The notes under the pieces were generated by a model, which was given only the letters and a program-made list of their open reading frames with translations, searched no databases and was not told where the DNA came from. Source: Denitrovibrio sp. (GTDB lineage: Bacteria; Chrysiogenota; Deferribacteres; Deferribacterales; Geovibrionaceae). Taken from it: a stretch of DNA of 64,000 bases. Where the stretch lies: positions 324,236 through 388,235 of the forward strand of contig PKTM01000011.1 in the NCBI GenBank assembly GCA_002869145.1. The letters are read 5' to 3'. The position numbers and the translations under genes are program-made. Of the stretch, positions 36,430-46,204 are shown piece by piece; within the stretch, counting starts at the first letter, position 1; the number at the start of each line of letters is the position of its first letter.

Positions 36430-37191
36430 ATGAGAAAGCCATATATTTATGGAAACTGGAAGATGAACCTTAGTGCTGCCGAATCAGCTGACCTTATAAG
36501 TTCACTTCTGGCTATTAAGATAGACTTTAACAAAGTAGATGTTGGCGTGGCTCCTGATTTCTGTTCGCTTAAAAAAGTAGCAGAGACTGTACATGCTATG
36601 GACTATCCCGTTTCTGTGGCTGCTCAAAATATCTCTGTAGAAGAGAAAGGAGCATTTACAGGAGAAGTAAGTGCTGCTATGGTGGCATCCGCTGGCGCGG
36701 ACACAGTTATATTAGGTCACTCCGAAAGGCGAACTATATATGGCGAAACTGATAAAGTTATCAATGAAAAGGTGAAAACAGCGCTGAGAAACAAGCTTGA
36801 TGTTATCCTTTGTGTCGGTGAGACACTGGAGGAGAGAGAGGGCGGTGTTGCAGTGGAACGTGTTATTTATCAGGTAGGCTTATGCCTGCAGGATATAAAG
36901 ATGGACAGAATAGACAGGGTTACCCTTGCCTATGAACCTGTATGGGCTATAGTAACGGGTAAAACAGCCACCCCTGCCGATGCGGAAGAAATCCATGGAA
37001 AAATAAGAGATCACCTTTCTAAAATGTATGGTCCTGTTGTGGCCAAAAAAGTACGAATCCTCTACGGCGGCAGCGTGAAGCCTGATAATATATCAGCTCT
37101 CATGATGCGCGAAAATATAGATGGAGCACTTGTCGGAGGGGCCAGCCTTGATGTAGCCTCCTTTGTCAAACTCATAAATTTTAACGGATAA
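36430..37191 (+). CDS. tpiA: Triosephosphate isomerase
   Basis: 253 residues, normal length. Catalytic motifs: Lys in 'GNWKMNLS', His in 'ILGHSERR', Glu in 'AYEPVWAI', plus the phosphate loop 'YGGSVKPDN'. It interconverts DHAP and glyceraldehyde-3-P. AGGAGA precedes the ATG; only two bases separate it from the bactofilin stop, and secG follows at once. Confidence 0.97.
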   Translation: MRKPYIYGNWKMNLSAAESADLISSLLAIKIDFNKVDVGVAPDFCSLKKVAETVHAMDYPVSVAAQNISVEEKGAFTGEVSAAMVASAGADTVILGHSERRTIYGETDKVINEKVKTALRNKLDVILCVGETLEEREGGVAVERVIYQVGLCLQDIKMDRIDRVTLAYEPVWAIVTGKTATPADAEEIHGKIRDHLSKMYGPVVAKKVRILYGGSVKPDNISALMMRENIDGALVGGASLDVASFVKLINFNG

Positions 37192-37203
37192 ACGGAGAAT
37201 TTA

Positions 37204-37521
37204 ATGTATACGATCATATTAGCACTGCACCTTTTTATTTGTTGTTTACTAATCCTTGCTGTTCTGCTTCAGGCAGGCAAAGGGTCATCTCTCGGATCTG
37301 CCTTTGGCGGCGGACAAGGGGATGTTTTCGGTCCCGGGACACCTGTAAACATAATGAACAGGGTCACAACAGTTATTGCCATACTTTTTATGGTGACATC
37401 GCTTACACTGGCAATACTTTCTACCCAGAAGACCACAGACAGTGTCATTAACAAGTTCCAGCCTGCTACTGAGCAGACTGTACCTTCTGATACACCTAAT
37501 GCACCTCTGGAGTCCAAGTGA
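37204..37521 (+). CDS. secG: Preprotein translocase subunit SecG
   Basis: 105 residues with two membrane helices and the SecG hallmark 'AVLLQAGKGSSLGSAFGGG' between them, then 'NRVTTVIAILFMVTSLTLAI' and a polar tail. It aids SecYEG export. The tpiA-secG order is common. Its stop overlaps the GTG start of the next gene. Confidence 0.93.
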   Translation: MYTIILALHLFICCLLILAVLLQAGKGSSLGSAFGGGQGDVFGPGTPVNIMNRVTTVIAILFMVTSLTLAILSTQKTTDSVINKFQPATEQTVPSDTPNAPLESK

Positions 37522-39179
37522 TAAGAGTCAGATTTTTACTTCTTGCAGCTCTCCTTGTTTTTGTCGGCTGCTCCGACGGAGGGAGCAATACGTCTGCTGA
37601 GAAGGAAGTAAAGTCTGTCAAAAAGACAGCTGAGAAAACAAAAGATACACCAGTAAACGGGGATGCCTTTGTGTCCTCAAGCCTTGGTGACGCTACCGGA
37701 CTTATCTATAACATTACATCTGATTCCGCTTCCCACGATGTGGCAGCAAAGATTTATAACGGACTTGTGGAGTACGACAAGGACCTGAAAATCATCGGCG
37801 ATCTGGCTGAAAGCTGGGACATTACAGAAGAGGGGAAGGTCATAGTGTTTCATCTGAAAAAAGATGTTAAGTGGCACGATGGTCATCCGTTTACATCTGC
37901 TGATGTTGAGTTCACCTATAAATTTATGATAGATGATAAAACACCAACATCATACGATGCTGATTTTCGTCTGGTAAAATCATTTGAAGTTATAGATGAA
38001 TATACTGTTAAAATAACCTACGACGAACCTTTTGCACCAGCGCTTATAAGCTGGAGCATGGCTGTGCTGCCTAAACACCTTCTCGAAGGCAATGACGTTA
38101 CAAAGTCACCTCTGCTTCGTGAACCTGTAGGCACAGGGCCTTACAAGTTTAAAGAGTGGAAGGCGGGCGAGTCGATCACCCTTGTGGCAAATGATGATTA
38201 CTTCAAGGGAAGGCCATACATAGACAGGCTTATCACAAGAGTTATCCCTGACACTGCAACAACCTTTCTTGAGCTGCTGAACGGCGCAATAGATATGGCC
38301 GGACTTACTCCGCTTCAATGGACGAGGCAGATTGATACTAACCAACAGTTTCAAAACCAGTATGACAAATATAAATACCTTAGCTTCGGCTATACTTATG
38401 TTGGTTATAACCATACAAAAAAACCTTTTAACGATAAAAGAGTAAGACAGGCTCTCACCTATGCCACCCCAAAAAAAGACATTGTAAAAGGCATACTTTT
38501 CGATCTTGGCGTGCCAGCCCACGGACCTTTCAAACCGGGCACTCTCTGGTATAACGATGATGTGAAAAAATATGACTACAACCCTGAAAAAGCTAAAGAG
38601 CTCCTTGCCGAGGCAGGCTGGACAGACAGCAATGGTGACGGGATACTTGATAAAAATGGTAAAAATTTTGAATTTGAACTGATGACCAATCAGGGGAACA
38701 CTGTCCGTACGAAGATATGTGAAACCCTTCAGCAGAGCTGGGAAAAGATAGGCGTTAAGGTTGATATCCGTGTGCTTGAATGGGCAACATTTATAAACGA
38801 ATATGTAGACAAACAGAAATTTGATGCTTTGGTGCTTGGCTGGAACATAACAAACGATCCTGACCTTTACGATGTCTGGCATTCCAGCAACTGCGGCGGC
38901 AGAAAACTTAATTTCATCTGCTATAAAAACGAAGAGCTGGACAAGCTTATTGTCGAAGGCAGAAAAGAATTCGATCCTGAAAAGCGCAAATTATTTTACC
39001 ATAAAGCTCAAGAGATGCTGGCAGAAGACCAACCTTATACCTTTCTGTATGTTCCTTACTCGCTGGTAGCTGTTTCGAACAGATTTGAAAATGTCTACTC
39101 TGCTCCAGCAGGTATTACACATAATCAGGATAAGTGGTGGGTAAAGAAGGAAAACCAGAAATATCACTTCGAGCCATAA
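37518..39179 (+). CDS. Peptide/nickel ABC transporter substrate-binding lipoprotein
   Basis: 553 residues of the SBP_bac_5 family. GTG start at 37518 with GGAG upstream, a lipobox 'FVGC' (lipid Cys18), a low-complexity Lys/Thr linker, then 'LAESWDITEEGKVIVFHLKKDVKWHDG' and 'EPVGTGPYKF', typical of DppA/OppA-type receptors. It captures a peptide-like solute in the periplasm for the two permeases downstream. ATPase genes are not in the window. Confidence 0.92.
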   Translation: MIRVRFLLLAALLVFVGCSDGGSNTSAEKEVKSVKKTAEKTKDTPVNGDAFVSSSLGDATGLIYNITSDSASHDVAAKIYNGLVEYDKDLKIIGDLAESWDITEEGKVIVFHLKKDVKWHDGHPFTSADVEFTYKFMIDDKTPTSYDADFRLVKSFEVIDEYTVKITYDEPFAPALISWSMAVLPKHLLEGNDVTKSPLLREPVGTGPYKFKEWKAGESITLVANDDYFKGRPYIDRLITRVIPDTATTFLELLNGAIDMAGLTPLQWTRQIDTNQQFQNQYDKYKYLSFGYTYVGYNHTKKPFNDKRVRQALTYATPKKDIVKGILFDLGVPAHGPFKPGTLWYNDDVKKYDYNPEKAKELLAEAGWTDSNGDGILDKNGKNFEFELMTNQGNTVRTKICETLQQSWEKIGVKVDIRVLEWATFINEYVDKQKFDALVLGWNITNDPDLYDVWHSSNCGGRKLNFICYKNEELDKLIVEGRKEFDPEKRKLFYHKAQEMLAEDQPYTFLYVPYSLVAVSNRFENVYSAPAGITHNQDKWWVKKENQKYHFEP

Positions 39180-39294
39180 CATTCAGCGAATTGATGGTGT
39201 CGGTCGCTTAGTCTTTTCAGTACTTTTGTGAACAATCTCAGAAACTGGTTGTCATATCCATAGCAACTCTATGCATAATTGGTAATATATACTT

Positions 39295-40275
39295 ATGATA
39301 CAGTACATACTTCGAAGAATTTTCGGAATGATACCCCTGCTGATAGGTATTACTATCATATGTTTTGCCGTTATCCACCTTGCGCCGGGTGATCCTGCGC
39401 AGTTTCTTTCATCCATGAATCCTAAATTTTCAGAATCCGCCCACGAGAAGTTTGTAAAAATGTACGGGCTGGACAAACCTGTCCACGTGAGATACATAGA
39501 CTGGGTAAAGCGAGTGGCAGTACTTGATTTTGGTGAATCATTTGCTCCAGACGGCAAATCAGTTATGGAGAAGATAGGTGAACGGATGCCCGTTACCATA
39601 TATCTGAACATAGCGGGGATGGTACTAATCTTTCTGGTGGCGCTGCCTCTGGGGGTGCTTTCGGCATACCGGCAGAATACATTTTTTGATAAATCCGTTA
39701 CAGTTTTTGTTTTTGTGGGGTTTGCTGTTCCGACTTTCTGGCTTGCCCTTTTATGCATGTATTACTTTGGTGTGGTGAAGGGCTGGCTGCCAATATCAGG
39801 TCTTAAATCTTATAACTTTGATCAGCTGAGCACGATGGGCAAGATGTGGGACATAGTGCACCATGCGTTTCTGCCTGTTGTCCTGTCTGTGTTTGGCGGG
39901 CTTGCAGGGCTTTCCAGATTTGCCAGAAACTCCATGCTGGAGGTGCTTGGCGAGGAATATATAACCAGTGCAAGAGCTAGAGGCCTTTCTGAGGGGCGTG
40001 TAATTTTCAAGCATGCTCTGAAAAATGCCTTATTACCAGTGGTTACAATATTAGGTTTATCTGTTCCGGGGCTCATAGGCGGCAGTGTTATCTTTGAGTC
40101 AATATTCAGCATACCCGGCATGGGTCAGCTTTTTTATCAGTCGGTAATGGCCAGGGATTATCCTGTGGTTATGGGCGTTCTTGTGCTTGGAGCGGTGCTT
40201 ACTCTTATAGGCAACCTGATAGCAGATATCAGCTACGGTCTTGTTGACCCGAGGATAAGATATGGTAAAAAGTAG
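39295..40275 (+). CDS. Peptide ABC transporter permease, DppB/OppB type
   Basis: 326 residues, about six membrane helices. 'MIQYILRRIFGMIPLLIGIT' at the N-terminus and the EAA-type motif 'EYITSARARGLSEGRVIFKHALKNALLP' near residue 220 are diagnostic. A 115-base gap separates it from the binding-protein gene, longer than usual in such operons, and may hold an extra promoter. It overlaps the second permease by 14 bases. Confidence 0.93.
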   Translation: MIQYILRRIFGMIPLLIGITIICFAVIHLAPGDPAQFLSSMNPKFSESAHEKFVKMYGLDKPVHVRYIDWVKRVAVLDFGESFAPDGKSVMEKIGERMPVTIYLNIAGMVLIFLVALPLGVLSAYRQNTFFDKSVTVFVFVGFAVPTFWLALLCMYYFGVVKGWLPISGLKSYNFDQLSTMGKMWDIVHHAFLPVVLSVFGGLAGLSRFARNSMLEVLGEEYITSARARGLSEGRVIFKHALKNALLPVVTILGLSVPGLIGGSVIFESIFSIPGMGQLFYQSVMARDYPVVMGVLVLGAVLTLIGNLIADISYGLVDPRIRYGKK

Positions 40276-41092
40276 AATACTCTCTAAGGTAAACGGAAAC
40301 ATATTGTTTTTTTCAGGACTTATTATCGTGCTTCTGTTTGTCTTTGTGGCAGCTTTCGCGCCATACATTGCCACACACGACCCTACATATATAGATTTTG
40401 ATTCAGTTTTTCTCCCCCCGTCAGCTGTGCATTATTTTGGCACGGACGACCTTGGGCGTGATGTTTTCAGCAGAGTTATTTACGGAAGCAGAATATCTCT
40501 TTTTGTCGGGTTTGTTGCAGTTGGAATATCGCTTGCCATAGGAGTTTTACTTGGACTTGTGGCTGGATATTTCGGAGGTTTCGCTGACACTGTCATAATG
40601 AGATTTGTAGATGTTATGCTTTGTTTCCCCGCTTTTTTTCTTATACTGGCGGTAATAGCTTTCCTTAACCCTTCTATGTTCAACGTAATGGCCATAATAG
40701 GTCTTACGGGGTGGATGGGCGTTACCAGGCTTGTGCGGGCAGAGGTGCTCAGTGTGAAGACCAGAGACTATATAGTTTCTGCAAAAGTGCAGGGGCTGCC
40801 TGTGTGGCTTATACTGTCTAAGCACATTCTTCCAAATGTTTTTACGCCTATATTTGTGACAGCAACGCTTGGTGTTGCGGGTGCTATACTTACCGAATCA
40901 TCATTAAGCTTTCTGGGGCTTGGTGTTCAGCCGCCGACACCCTCATGGGGAAATATCCTTACAGCAGGCAAGGACAATATAATGTTCGCGTGGTGGCTTT
41001 CTTTCTTTCCGGGGATAGCGATATTCATTACCGTTTTGGGCTATAACCTTCTTGGAGAAGGGGTAAGAGATATTTTAGATCCGAAAAGCTGA
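40262..41092 (+). CDS. Peptide ABC transporter permease, DppC/OppC type
   Basis: 276 residues with the N-terminal OppC helix, 'FGTDDLGRDVFSRVIYGSRISL' and the ATPase-contact motif 'DYIVSAKVQGLPVWLILSKHILPNV'. It pairs with the upstream permease to form the channel. The next gene converges on it 19 bases away; the DppD/DppF ATPases must be elsewhere. Confidence 0.93.
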   Translation: MVKSRILSKVNGNILFFSGLIIVLLFVFVAAFAPYIATHDPTYIDFDSVFLPPSAVHYFGTDDLGRDVFSRVIYGSRISLFVGFVAVGISLAIGVLLGLVAGYFGGFADTVIMRFVDVMLCFPAFFLILAVIAFLNPSMFNVMAIIGLTGWMGVTRLVRAEVLSVKTRDYIVSAKVQGLPVWLILSKHILPNVFTPIFVTATLGVAGAILTESSLSFLGLGVQPPTPSWGNILTAGKDNIMFAWWLSFFPGIAIFITVLGYNLLGEGVRDILDPKS

Positions 41093-41111
41093 TTTTTTAT
41101 AACAGCAAAGT

Positions 41112-43349
41112 TTATTTTATAATATTGCGGATTTTGGAAAAACTGCTGTAATATGCCTGACCCAGAGATATGCATGAATCGTTTGTAGGTACTGATTTGT
41201 GCCGATACACATTTAGCCCTTCTATTTCACTCAGATGTTTTATAATAAACAGATTTTGAAAAACACCGCCCGACAGCACAACATCCTCAATGCCTTCTTG
41301 TTCGCAGATTAATTCTATTGTGTGTTTTATCCGCTCAGCAAATGCATATTGAATATTATAAGATACACTGTGCATATGCTCTTCGTTTTCTATACTTTCG
41401 AGGGCATATGAGAATAATTCTTTGAAAAAACTGTCATCTGAAACATCGCAAAAACTCTTATATTCACCATCTGCTCTGGAGGCAGCCCCCTCCAGTTTCA
41501 TAGCTGAGTGAGCTTCAAAAAGATTTTTGGTAGTTCCGGTGACAATAGCTCCAAGACTTTCATAAAGTCTGCCTGCACTTGTTGTGGTTATGCTGTTTAT
41601 GTTGCGCTCTATCATACTCACAGTAAGCTTTATATCTTTTTCCGATATGAACAGTTTTTTTACCAAAGTGCTTTCGTATTTTTCCAGCAGTCCAAATTCG
41701 TGAAGGTAGGAGATAAGCATACGTCCGGGATTTTTCGCAGCAGAATCCATCCCCGGCTGCATAACTTTTGGGAGATGTGCAGTTCTTGAAATTTTTCTGT
41801 CTTTCATAAGGAGGAATTCACCCCCCCATATAGTTCCGTCAGTTCCAAGACCTGTCCCGTCCAGAATAACTCCCAGCAGGTTGTCCTTCAGTCCGTTTTC
41901 TGCCATACACGCCATCATGTGCGCTACGTGGTGCTGAACCTTTTGTATGGGCAGTCCAAGGGACTTTGCATATGCAGTACTGTGATATTCAGGGTGAAGA
42001 TCGCACACAACACTGTCTGGCTCCAGACCGTAAAGTGATTTTACCTTGTCTATTGTTTCTTCGAAAAATGCACATGTGTCAGGATTATCCAGATCGCCAG
42101 TGTATTGGCTGACAAAGGCGTATCTGTCGTGGGCTATTGTTATGGTGTTTTTAAGATGTGCTCCAACAGCGAGTACACACCCCTCCACAGCCGCAGGAAG
42201 CATCACAGGGTAAGGAGCAAACCCCCTTGCACGGCGCATTATGTATGGTGTTGAGCCTACAATTGCTGCCAGAGAATCATCGACTCTGTTGTGTATCGGC
42301 CTTGTATTGTGGAGAAAGTGTGTAGTAAAATCAGCCAGAGACTTCTCTGCCTCTCTCTCGTTTTTCGCAATTGGTTCGTCCTTTTTGTTGCCAGATGTGG
42401 CAATAAGAAAGTCAGTTTTGCACTCAGCCAGCAGGATTTGATGCAGCGGCGTGTATGGAGCCAGAAAGCCGATATTGTCAGACATAGGGTTTGAGTATTG
42501 GCTTATCGGTGTATCCGGGGCGTTTATAACGGTTATCGGTGCCTGTGGTGAGCTGAAAAGCTTTAGGGAAGGTTTGTCTTTTGTATATTTTTTAAGTGTG
42601 TCGAGTGTACACATCACAGCCAGAGGTTTGTCCGGGCGGTTTTTTATATTACGAAGAGTTTTGACGGGGGTGGACTGAGCAGCATCACATACCAGATGGT
42701 ATCCTCCAAGCCCTTTAACAGCAATTATGCCGCCTTTATCTATTATATCAGCAGCTTCTTCAACCGCGTCTGAACCAGCCAGTTTTCCCATATAGACAAT
42801 AGGGCCGCATACAGGGCAGGCGTTTGGCTGAGCGTGGAACCTTCTGTTTAATGGATTGTCGTACTCATTTTGACACTCAGGGCACATGCGGAACTTTGAC
42901 ATAGATGTCTCTTTCCTGTCGTATGGAAGCGACTGGATGATAGAGTATCTTGGGCCGCAATTGGTACAGTTTGTGAAAGGGTATGAGAACCTTCTGTCTG
43001 TGCTGTCTGAAATCTCTTTTGCACAGTCAAAACAGACGGCAGTGTCTGGCGGAACAAGGGTCACTCCTTCAGATACTTTTGATGGTTCTATAGAGAAGTT
43101 TTCATAAATCGCATCTTCAGTTTTGTTATAAGTTACGCTGATAATGTTGGCAAGCGGCGGGCAGTCCTTCTTTATCTTTGAGACAAATTTCTGAAGAGTA
43201 TCCCTGTCGGTGTTGACTTGTATCTCTACGCCGTAAGAGCTGTTCGTTACATAACCTTTAAGACAAAGGTTTTCTGCCAGCCGGAAGATAAATGGACGGA
43301 AGCCAACTCCCTGAACAACACCTTTTATCTTTATATTATAAGTTTTCAT
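41112..43349 (-). CDS. hypF: Carbamoyltransferase HypF ([NiFe]-hydrogenase maturation)
   Basis: 745 residues with all four parts: acylphosphatase domain (~1-90, 'GVVQGVGFRPFIF'), two zinc fingers ('CFDCAKEISDSTDRRF', 'CPECQNEYDNPLNRRF' with their CxxC partners), a YrdC-like domain (~195-380) and a Kae1-like C-terminal domain ('HPEYHSTAYAKS', 'VQHHVAHMMACMAEN', 'LSGGVFQN'). It makes the cyanide ligand precursor from carbamoyl phosphate. No other hyp or hydrogenase gene is near. It overlaps trkH by four bases. Confidence 0.95.
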   Translation of the reverse strand: MKTYNIKIKGVVQGVGFRPFIFRLAENLCLKGYVTNSSYGVEIQVNTDRDTLQKFVSKIKKDCPPLANIISVTYNKTEDAIYENFSIEPSKVSEGVTLVPPDTAVCFDCAKEISDSTDRRFSYPFTNCTNCGPRYSIIQSLPYDRKETSMSKFRMCPECQNEYDNPLNRRFHAQPNACPVCGPIVYMGKLAGSDAVEEAADIIDKGGIIAVKGLGGYHLVCDAAQSTPVKTLRNIKNRPDKPLAVMCTLDTLKKYTKDKPSLKLFSSPQAPITVINAPDTPISQYSNPMSDNIGFLAPYTPLHQILLAECKTDFLIATSGNKKDEPIAKNEREAEKSLADFTTHFLHNTRPIHNRVDDSLAAIVGSTPYIMRRARGFAPYPVMLPAAVEGCVLAVGAHLKNTITIAHDRYAFVSQYTGDLDNPDTCAFFEETIDKVKSLYGLEPDSVVCDLHPEYHSTAYAKSLGLPIQKVQHHVAHMMACMAENGLKDNLLGVILDGTGLGTDGTIWGGEFLLMKDRKISRTAHLPKVMQPGMDSAAKNPGRMLISYLHEFGLLEKYESTLVKKLFISEKDIKLTVSMIERNINSITTTSAGRLYESLGAIVTGTTKNLFEAHSAMKLEGAASRADGEYKSFCDVSDDSFFKELFSYALESIENEEHMHSVSYNIQYAFAERIKHTIELICEQEGIEDVVLSGGVFQNLFIIKHLSEIEGLNVYRHKSVPTNDSCISLGQAYYSSFSKIRNIIK

Positions 43350-44797
43350 TTTTTCCAGAACATTGGGGTGAAGAGAACCAGAATGGTATATATCTCTAAC
43401 CTGCCAATTATCATGGCAGCACTAAGCACCCATTTAACATATGCCGGGAAGAAAGCGTAGTTTTCCGTAGGACCTACCATTCCGAATCCGGGGCCAATGT
43501 TACCGACAGTGGCAAGAGCTGTGGTAAAGGATGTGCTGATATCCGAACCACTGGTAGCAACTATCATGGTGACAGTAAGAACCAGGAAAATATATAGGAA
43601 GAAGAATCCGCTCACAGCGTATACAATATCTTTTTTAACAGTATGGCCTGAGAGTTTAATAACAAAGATACCTCTCGGGTGAACCAGATATTTCATCTCG
43701 TTTATACCCTGTTTCAGCAGAGTTACAATTCGTATGACTTTTATACCGCCTCCGGTAGAACCAGCACATCCCCCCACAAACATAAGCATGAAAAGGATAA
43801 TCTGAGCGAAGTATGGCCACTGTTCGTAGTCAGCTGTTGCATATCCTGTGGTTGTGGTGAACGAGGCCACCTGGAAAGCGGCATAACGGAAACTGTCAGC
43901 AGCATTGGTGTAAACATTTCCGTGCAGCGTGTAAGCAACGAATAATGTAGCCAGAAATATTATCGCAAGGTACGCCTTAAGCTCACTGTTGATTACTATA
44001 CTTTTCAGCCTTCCTGTCAGCAGTTTAAAGTGCAGAACGAAGTTTACTCCTGCCAGAACCATGAAAATTGTGACCACACAGTCTATATAGGCTGAATCAA
44101 AATGTGCAACACTTGTGTTTTTTGTGGAAAAACCGCCCGTGGCAACAGTTCCGAATGTGTGGGTCAGAGCATCAAAAAGATTCATTCCGCCTAACATTAA
44201 AAGAGCTGTTTGAAGCACTGTGAAAAGTACATATATATACCAAAGATATTTTGCAGTTTCGGTTATCCTAGGGGTTATTTTATCTACTGACGGGCCGGGA
44301 GCCTCAGCTTTTATAAGCTGCATGCCTCCGATGCCTAGCAGCGGAAGGATTGCCACAGCCAAAACAACAATACCCATACCGCCCAGCCAGTGTGAGAGTG
44401 AACGCCAGAAGAGTATGGACATCGGTAGTGCCTCTATGTTGGTCAGGATACTGGCTCCGGTGGTGGAAAATCCAGAAATTGTCTCGAAAAAAGCATCGGT
44501 ATATGAAGGTATGGCGCCGGATATGTAAAACGGAAGCGAACCGCCCAATGATGCGGCCAGCCAGCTGAGTGTTACAAGAACAAAGCCGTCTTTAGTGGAG
44601 ACCCCTTCTGGCTTTGTGTTGCGGTATAAAATAAGAAAAAAGACACCAAAACCAACAAGGAGCGATATAGAGAAGATAAAGCCCCGCAGCGCCTCGGTTT
44701 CGTCATAATGAAAGGCTACTCCGGCACATATCAGATGAAAAAATGCAATGACAAGCTGTAATGCTGCTATGGTCTTTATTATAAGTTTATAGTGCAT
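43346..44797 (-). CDS. trkH: Potassium uptake protein TrkH
   Basis: 483 residues with repeated membrane-pore-membrane units; selectivity-loop glycines appear in 'TISGFSTTGASIL', 'HTFGTVATGGFSTKN', 'ASFTTTTGYAT' and 'TALATVGNIGPGFG'. It is the channel-like K+ transporter of the Trk system. trkA lies directly upstream with one base between them; hypF is coupled downstream. Confidence 0.95.
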   Translation of the reverse strand: MHYKLIIKTIAALQLVIAFFHLICAGVAFHYDETEALRGFIFSISLLVGFGVFFLILYRNTKPEGVSTKDGFVLVTLSWLAASLGGSLPFYISGAIPSYTDAFFETISGFSTTGASILTNIEALPMSILFWRSLSHWLGGMGIVVLAVAILPLLGIGGMQLIKAEAPGPSVDKITPRITETAKYLWYIYVLFTVLQTALLMLGGMNLFDALTHTFGTVATGGFSTKNTSVAHFDSAYIDCVVTIFMVLAGVNFVLHFKLLTGRLKSIVINSELKAYLAIIFLATLFVAYTLHGNVYTNAADSFRYAAFQVASFTTTTGYATADYEQWPYFAQIILFMLMFVGGCAGSTGGGIKVIRIVTLLKQGINEMKYLVHPRGIFVIKLSGHTVKKDIVYAVSGFFFLYIFLVLTVTMIVATSGSDISTSFTTALATVGNIGPGFGMVGPTENYAFFPAYVKWVLSAAMIIGRLEIYTILVLFTPMFWKK

Positions 44798-44798
44798 A

Positions 44799-46145
44799 TT
44801 ATTTGTCTGAGAAGAATTTCTGTAATGAATCCGCAGTATCTTTTATGCAGAAGGTTATAGCGGAATCACCTCCGTGCAGGACAAAATTGCCGTCAGGTAT
44901 TATATTTTCTCCGCTTCTGGATACTGCAAGTATAAGGCTTCCCGAAGGCAGCTTGATGTCTTTCAGAGCTTTCTGGTCAACAGGGGCGCCGATGTTTACG
45001 GTAAATTCGGAAACCTCTGCTTTACCGTCGAATATCTTATAGACATTTTTCACATTGCCTCTGCGGATATATTTCAAAATTGCGTTTACGGAGCTCAGCT
45101 TAGGGCTTACAGTTGAGTCTATGCCCAGATTATCGGATATGTTTATATAGTTTGTCTTGTTCACCAAGGCAACAGAACGCTTTATCCCTTTTGACTTGCC
45201 ATAAATAGCGGCGAGAATATTAAGCTCTTCGTTTTTAGTGGTGGTGACAATAGCATCCGCTTTGGAAAGTCCTTCATCTTCAAAAAGGCTTTCGTCAGAT
45301 ATGTCGCCGTTAAGCACAAGTATGTCCGGAAAATCCGATGCAAGTTTTTTGCAAAGATCGTAGTCTCTGTCAACCAGCTTCACATGCTTGCCCATTTTGA
45401 TGAGGAATTCTGTAACGTATCTGCCTATCTTTCCACCCCCAAGCACAATGACCGTGCGAAGCTTTTTGTGGGGTGTTCCAGTTTTTCTGAGTATCTGCAT
45501 GAAGGTTCGGATTGTAGCTATTATATATATGTGGTCCTGAGACTGAAGAACAGTTTCACCAGTTGGAACGATAACATCGTTGTCTCGCATTACTCCTGCG
45601 ATAATAAAGTCTTCACGAAGTTCCTGTTTTATGTTTTTCATTGATTTGCCGCAAAAGAAGGAGTCTTCGTCAATAAAGATATCTCTGAGCTGTATGTCAG
45701 AGTTGTCAAATAGAAATATATCGCTTGTTGCGCCATGCTGGACAGTATGGGCTATTGTTTTAGCCGCTTCTATCTCTGGGTTTACTATATAATCGATACA
45801 GCTGTATCTATGACCTACAAGTCTTGTTTTAGAGTACTCCATGTTATGAACACGTGCAATTTTCACAGGTACGCTGTATTCGCTGTTTACTATGAAGCAT
45901 GTGATCATGTTTACTTCATCATAGTCTGTGGCGCTTATGAAAGCATCCGCTTTCTGGATGCCTGCCTGTTTTAATATTTCTAGATTTGTTGTCTCGCCAT
46001 GAACGACCAGACAGTCAAGGTGTAAAGATGCGTGCTTTGCCTTGTCGGCATCTTTTTCAATGAGAACAACGTCCTTGCCCTCTTTGATGAGGTGTTCGGC
46101 GATATGAAATCCAACCTCGCCAGCCCCTGCTACTACTATTTTCAT
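44799..46145 (-). CDS. trkA: Trk potassium system NAD-binding regulator TrkA
   Basis: 448 residues with two tandem RCK units: TrkA-N Rossmann folds 'VAGAGEVGFHIAEHLIKEG' (residue 3 on) and 'VLGGGKIGRYVTEFLIKMG' (near 234), each followed by a TrkA-C domain. It gates TrkH in response to NAD(H) or ATP/ADP. The ATG at 46145 is head-to-head with the methyltransferase gene, whose ATG lies 60 bases away. Confidence 0.95.
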   Translation of the reverse strand: MKIVVAGAGEVGFHIAEHLIKEGKDVVLIEKDADKAKHASLHLDCLVVHGETTNLEILKQAGIQKADAFISATDYDEVNMITCFIVNSEYSVPVKIARVHNMEYSKTRLVGHRYSCIDYIVNPEIEAAKTIAHTVQHGATSDIFLFDNSDIQLRDIFIDEDSFFCGKSMKNIKQELREDFIIAGVMRDNDVIVPTGETVLQSQDHIYIIATIRTFMQILRKTGTPHKKLRTVIVLGGGKIGRYVTEFLIKMGKHVKLVDRDYDLCKKLASDFPDILVLNGDISDESLFEDEGLSKADAIVTTTKNEELNILAAIYGKSKGIKRSVALVNKTNYINISDNLGIDSTVSPKLSSVNAILKYIRRGNVKNVYKIFDGKAEVSEFTVNIGAPVDQKALKDIKLPSGSLILAVSRSGENIIPDGNFVLHGGDSAITFCIKDTADSLQKFFSDK

Positions 46146-46204
46146 TGAAGAAATTTACTACATTAATATTGATAACTCAATATAATTGTTTTATCCTTGC
46201 CCTC

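Noticed and set aside
38106-38882. 258-residue frame antisense to the peptide-binding protein gene
   Set aside because: Fully contained in a conserved coding sequence; no start signals or family match.
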